The position numbers and the translations under genes are program-made. A stretch of DNA of 8,456 bases from an uncultured Eubacteriales bacterium (GTDB taxonomy: Bacteria > Bacillota > Clostridia > Oscillospirales > Oscillospiraceae), in contig USCO01000094.1 in assembly GCA_900553135.1 (NCBI GenBank), positions 1 through 8,456 of the forward strand, written 5' to 3'. Shown here piece after piece: positions 5,940 through 8,456 of this stretch. The notes under the pieces were generated by a model. The model had not been told where the DNA came from. It did not search any database and saw nothing but the letters and a program-made list of their open reading frames with translations. The stretch's first letter is position 1; every line of letters begins with the position of its first letter.

Positions 5940-7313
5940 TCACTTGCCCACGCAGAAGCGCTGGAAAATGCGGGCGGTGACGTCCTCGGCCACGCTCTGG
6001 CCGGTGAGCTCGCCCAGGGCCTGGAGGGCCTGCTCCACGTCGGTGAGCAGGGCGTCGGGGGTGATGCCCAGCTCCAGGGCCTCCCGGGCCCGGCAGATGC
6101 AGTCTCGGGCCCGGCGGGCGGCCTCCTCCTGGCGCTGGTTGGACAGCAGCTGGCCGTAGGGCACCTGGCTGTCCCGGGGGAACAGGGCGGCCACCGCCTG
6201 CTCCAGGGCCTCCAGGCCCTCCCCTGTCTTGGTGCTCAGCTCCACCACGGGGGGCATGGGGTCCAGAGTCAGGAAGGGCATGGGGCCGGAGGGCAGGTCG
6301 GTCTTGGTATGGATGAGGATGGTGGGGGCCAGGGAGAGGGCCTGCTCCAGCAGCGCTCCGTCCTCCTGGGTGGGAGCCACCGAGCTGTCCCACAGCACCA
6401 GGATGAGCTCGGCCTCCTCCATGGCCCGGCGGCTGCGCTCCACCCCCATGCGCTCAATGGGGTCGTCGCTTTGGCGCAGGCCCGCTGTGTCGATGAGCCG
6501 CACGGGCACGCCCCCCAGCTCCACCTCCACCTCCAGAGTGTCCCGGGTGGTGCCGGGAATGTCGGTGACGATAGCCCGGTCATAGCCCGCCAGGGCGTTG
6601 AGCAGGGAGGATTTTCCCGCATTGGGGCGGCCCACCAGGGCGCAGGACACCCCCCGCTGCAGCTGCCTGCCCCGGCGGCAGGTGGCCAGCAGAGCGTCCA
6701 AGGCCTGCTGCTGCTGGGTGAGGGTAGCGGAGAGCTCCTCCATACGGAAGGGGTCGATGTCCTCGTCGGGGTAGTCCAGCACGGCGTGGAAGTGGGCCAT
6801 CACATCCACCAGGGCGGAGTAGATCTCCCCCACCCGGCGGCTCAGCGCCCCCGACAGCCGCCCGGCGGCGTGGCGGGCGCCCTCCCGGCTGCGGGCCTCC
6901 AGCAGGTCGCCCACCGCCTCGGCCTGGGCCAGGTCCAGCTTGCCGTTGAGGAAGGCCCGGCGGGTGAACTCCCCCGGTCCCGCCTGGCGGGCCCCCTGGG
7001 CAAAGAGGGCCTCCAGCCCCAGGGAAAGGACCATGGGGGAGCCGTGGCAGTGAAACTCCGCCGTGTCCTCTCCGGTGTAGCTCTCCGGGGCCAGGGAGTA
7101 GGTGCAAAGGCAGCGGTCGATGGCCTGGCCCTCCCGGTCCAGCAGGTCCCCGTATACCAGGGTGCGCACGGGGTGCGCCTCCAGGGGTTTCTTCCCCAGG
7201 GGGCGGAAGCACCGGGCGGCCAGCTTGGCCGCCCCGGGGCCGGACAGGCGCAGAATGCCGATGGCCCCCGGTCCGACGGGGGTGGCGATGGCGGCGATGA
7301 TATCCTGAGACAT
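5940..7313 (-). CDS. mnmE: tRNA uridine-5-carboxymethylaminomethyl modification GTPase MnmE (TrmE)
   Basis: MnmE, with MnmG, installs the cmnm5 group on wobble uridine 34 of certain tRNAs using methylene-tetrahydrofolate, glycine or ammonium, and GTP. The 457-residue length is normal. The N-terminal folate-binding/dimerisation domain (1-120) has GEDTAEFHCHGS and GEFTRRAFLNGKLDL (114-128). The G domain carries GRPNAGKSS (228-236), DIPGTTRD (251-258), DTAGLR (275-280) and TKTD (336-339, in place of the usual NKxD). The C-terminus ends in FCVGK (453-457) with the essential Cys. The frame is open to 7439, but the ATG at 7313 has AAAGGAG 8 bases upstream and starts at the conserved DIIAAIATP. In most Firmicutes mnmE lies between jag/yidC and mnmG near oriC; here neither neighbour is present. 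The upstream region holds a cluster of DnaA-box-like sites, so DnaA could influence its expression (inference). Confidence 0.97.
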   Translation of the reverse strand: MSQDIIAAIATPVGPGAIGILRLSGPGAAKLAARCFRPLGKKPLEAHPVRTLVYGDLLDREGQAIDRCLCTYSLAPESYTGEDTAEFHCHGSPMVLSLGLEALFAQGARQAGPGEFTRRAFLNGKLDLAQAEAVGDLLEARSREGARHAAGRLSGALSRRVGEIYSALVDVMAHFHAVLDYPDEDIDPFRMEELSATLTQQQQALDALLATCRRGRQLQRGVSCALVGRPNAGKSSLLNALAGYDRAIVTDIPGTTRDTLEVEVELGGVPVRLIDTAGLRQSDDPIERMGVERSRRAMEEAELILVLWDSSVAPTQEDGALLEQALSLAPTILIHTKTDLPSGPMPFLTLDPMPPVVELSTKTGEGLEALEQAVAALFPRDSQVPYGQLLSNQRQEEAARRARDCICRAREALELGITPDALLTDVEQALQALGELTGQSVAEDVTARIFQRFCVGK

Positions 7314-7336
7314 GGCGCAGCTCCTTTCGGAAGGGA

Positions 7337-7567
7337 TGTGGAAAACCGGCGCTGGGCTCCGGCCGTCCTGCAAAAAAGCGATTTGTGGATTTTGCGGCAA
7401 AAAAACACTTGACAGCGGTATTTTGGACCGAAATGTCAAGAAATCAGAGAATGGAAGTTAACATAACAGCCTGTGGAAAACCGTGTGGAAAGTGTGGATA
7501 ACCCTTGCCGCTCAGGGGGTTGCAGGGGGAAAACGGGCGAAGGGCCGGGGATTTGGAGAAATCCACA
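7337..7567. other. DnaA-box cluster with AT-rich core, oriC-like
   Basis: Six 9-mers resemble the DnaA box TTATCCACA. Read on the minus strand: 7345-7337 TTTTCCACA, 7392-7384 AAATCCACA, 7480-7472 TTTTCCACA, 7492-7484 CTTTCCACA and 7501-7493 TTATCCACA (perfect match). A sixth, AAATCCACA at 7559-7567, is on the plus strand. The boxes at 7472, 7484 and 7493 are arrayed in one orientation, the last two directly abutting. The segment 7371-7480 is about 38% GC by hand count, against GC-rich surroundings, so it could serve as an unwinding element. mnmE is a gene normally found close to oriC in Firmicutes. This may be the chromosomal origin or part of it, a non-origin DnaA-box cluster of the kind known in B. 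subtilis, or a DnaA-controlled mnmE promoter. dnaA and dnaN are not in the window. Confidence 0.6.
7399..7440 (-). terminator. Inverted repeat followed by seven T residues, upstream of mnmE
   Basis: On the minus strand CTTGACA (7440-7434) and TGTCAAG (7414-7408) are perfect inverted arms. Inner arms CGGT (7430-7427) and ACCG (7419-7416) can also pair, and TTTTTTT follows at 7405-7399. The layout fits an intrinsic terminator for minus-strand transcripts arriving from the right, or a transcription-factor operator. It lies inside the AT-rich part of the DnaA-box cluster. TTGACA also appears in the arms, but I find no good -10 at proper spacing. Confidence 0.45.
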
Positions 7568-7632
7568 CAGTTCTTGGGGCCCAAGGGCTCCGGGGCATGG
7601 GGCACCCCCGGGGGAGCGGGGAAAATGCAGGA

Positions 7633-7658
7633 CCGCCGCCGCCCGTGGGCGGCGGCGG
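7633..7658 (-). terminator. Perfect 11-bp GC hairpin downstream of the duplicated gene tail
   Basis: CCGCCGCCGCC (7633-7643) and GGCGGCGGCGG (7648-7658) form a perfect stem with a 4-base loop. It begins 18 bases after the stop codon of the tail remnant (7677-7679), the position expected of the terminator of the gene from which the remnant came. The T-run after it on the minus strand is short (four T residues inside TGCATTTTC), so termination strength is uncertain. Confidence 0.45.
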
Positions 7659-7676
7659 AAAAAGGGCGGAAACGGC

Positions 7677-7736
7677 TTAGGAGATCCGCTCCAGAACAGC
7701 TCTGGCGGCCTGTACGCCGGAGGCTCCGGCCTGCGC
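7677..7736 (-). pseudogene. Detached second copy of the 3' end of the FAD-dehydrogenase gene
   Basis: The minus strand here encodes AQAGASGVQAARAVLERIS plus TAA, identical in protein to the last 19 codons and stop of the intact dehydrogenase gene (7867-7926). The two DNA copies differ at 9 of 60 positions and all nine changes are synonymous: Arg, Glu, Leu, Ala three times, Val, Gly and Gln codons. Similarity stops abruptly upstream of the first Ala codon. The copy has no start and lies 190 bases further along, in another reading frame relative to the gene. It is not a recent copy of the neighbouring DNA; it appears to derive from a homologue that had evolved under selection for the same protein sequence. 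Confidence 0.85.
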
Positions 7737-7866
7737 CTCGGCGTCGCAAAGTACGCTTTGCTCCGGTTCCACCTGGCGGTGAAACCTGCACCCGCTTCCT
7801 TGCTCCGCCTCTCCAAACCGAACCCGCTGTGCTGGGCTTCGGTTTGGGCGCCGCCTTCGGCGGCGG
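7737..7866. repeat. Hairpin-dense spacer between the two gene tails
   Basis: These 130 bases contain four hairpins in a row: GCAAAG/CTTTGC (7746-7761), TTCCACC/GGTGAAA (7767-7784, one wobble pair), CCAAACCGAA with CCC against GGG and TTCGGTTTGG (7813-7847, about 13 bp with one bulge), and CGCCGCC/GGCGGCG (7849-7865). The last starts directly after the dehydrogenase stop and may act as its terminator. A fifth, GCCGGA/TCCGGC (7716-7730), lies in the adjoining tail copy. I see no credible gene here: the open frames are Arg/Pro-rich and lack ribosome binding sites. The structure suggests a structured RNA or a dispersed palindromic repeat. Confidence 0.5.
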
Positions 7867-8456
7867 TTAGGAGATACGTTCCAAAACGGCTCTGGCAGCC
7901 TGCACGCCGGAAGCGCCGGCTTGCGCCAGGCCACGGGTGACGCCCGCGCCGTCGCCGGCGGCAAAGAAGCCGGGCAGGGCGGTCTCCAGCTGGGGAGACA
8001 GGGCCAGGCGGGCGGAGTAGAACTTCACCTCCGCGCCGTAGAGCAGGGTGTCGTGGTTGGCGGTGCCGGGGGCGATCTTGTCCAGAATATAGATCATCTC
8101 GATGATGTCGTCCAGCTGCCGCTTGGGCAGAGCCAGGGACAGGTCGCCGGGCACGGCGGCGGTGAGGGTGGGCCGGGTGAACGACTTGCTCAGCCGGTGC
8201 TCGTTGGTGCGCACGCCCTTCACCAGGTCGCCGAAGCGCTGCACCAGCACGCCGCCGGCCAGCATGTTGCTCAGGGAGGCGATGTGCTTGCCGTAGCGGT
8301 AGGGCTCGTTGAAGGGCTGGGTGAAGCGGTTCGACACCAGCAGGGCGAAGTTGGTGTTCTGACTGCGCAGGGCGGGGTCGGCGTAGGAGTGGCCGTTCAC
8401 CGTGTTGATGCCCTCCACGTTCTCAGCCACCACGTGGCCGTAGGGGTTCATGCAGA
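7867..8456 (-). CDS. FAD-dependent dehydrogenase of the COG2509 type, 3' part
   Basis: The last 195 residues plus the codon before them are visible; the start and the N-terminal FAD-binding Rossmann fold lie beyond the right edge. The Met at 8451 is internal, since the frame continues to the edge. Recognisable family features are the CMNPYGHVVAENVEG segment at the edge, the VNGHSYADPALRSQNTNFAL stretch, and the C-terminal FAD-contact motif GFFAAGDGAGVTRGLAQA near residues 165-182 of the visible part. Family members are predicted flavin oxidoreductases, often annotated only as NAD(P)/FAD-dependent or uncharacterised FAD-dependent dehydrogenases, with no firmly established substrate. The gene ends at TAA 7869-7867. 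Its final 19 codons are duplicated 190 bases downstream, beyond a hairpin-rich spacer. Confidence 0.88.
   Translation of the reverse strand, partial: CMNPYGHVVAENVEGINTVNGHSYADPALRSQNTNFALLVSNRFTQPFNEPYRYGKHIASLSNMLAGGVLVQRFGDLVKGVRTNEHRLSKSFTRPTLTAAVPGDLSLALPKRQLDDIIEMIYILDKIAPGTANHDTLLYGAEVKFYSARLALSPQLETALPGFFAAGDGAGVTRGLAQAGASGVQAARAVLERIS

Noticed and set aside
7314..7439. Extended mnmE start, 42 codons upstream
   Set aside because: The extension has no family counterpart and spans the inverted repeat and DnaA-box region. The ATG at 7313 has a clear ribosome binding site.
7408..7440. TTGACA motifs in both arms of the inverted repeat as -35 promoter elements
   Set aside because: At 16-18 base spacing neither strand shows an acceptable -10 hexamer.
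7573..7611. Short palindromes CTTGGGGCCCAAG and CCCCCGGGGG
   Set aside because: They are short and expected by chance in such GC-rich DNA, with no T-run or repeat partner nearby.
7436..7964. Several open frames on both strands in the region between mnmE and the dehydrogenase gene
   Set aside because: The products are Arg/Pro-rich and low in complexity, no ribosome binding site is visible, and one merely reads through the duplicated gene tail.
1..8456. CRISPR arrays, tRNA or rRNA genes, insertion sequences with transposase
   Set aside because: I saw no regularly spaced repeats, no tRNA-like cloverleaf or rRNA core sequence, and no transposase coding frame.

Overview
The window reads as part of the chromosome of a high-GC member of the Firmicutes, most likely class Clostridia and an Oscillospiraceae-type gut organism. 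Three things suggest this: strong AGGAGG-type ribosome binding sites before almost every gene, GC-rich third codon positions, and the order SpoVB/YabM-like flippase, mazG, hup, rqcP (yabO), which is a variant of the yabM-yabN-yabO block of spore-forming Firmicutes. The family-level placement is inference. Every gene lies on the minus strand, so the reading order runs from high to low coordinates.

Right end (7867-8456): the 3' part of a COG2509-type FAD-dependent dehydrogenase. Next comes a 553-base stretch without an intact gene (7314-7866), the most unusual part of the window. It holds several hairpins (7737-7866), a second, synonymously diverged copy of the last 19 codons and stop of the dehydrogenase (7677-7736), a GC-rich hairpin (7633-7658), and an AT-rich segment with six DnaA-box-like 9-mers (7337-7567), one of them a perfect consensus. 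The stretch resembles a replication-origin or DnaA-binding cluster.

Middle (4600-7313): mnmE (tRNA wobble-uridine modification GTPase), a probable terminator, a good sigma-A type promoter, a small coiled-coil/zinc-ribbon protein of unknown function, and a trimeric-type purine nucleoside phosphorylase.

Left (1-4574): an MtaD-type deaminase for 5'-methylthioadenosine and S-adenosylhomocysteine, a SpoVB/MurJ-like lipid-linked saccharide flippase, MazG nucleotide pyrophosphohydrolase, the nucleoid protein HU and the first 34 codons of the S4-domain protein RqcP.

From the promoter near 5890 to the left edge the genes are closely spaced (12 to 82 bases apart) and probably form one transcription unit, with hairpins on both sides of hup that may adjust its output. 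The phosphorylase and the deaminase form a plausible two-step salvage route: deamination of 5'-modified adenosines, then phosphorolysis of the resulting inosine analogues. The phosphorylase carries Glu where most homologues carry the His that binds the ribose 5'-OH, which fits that idea but does not prove it.
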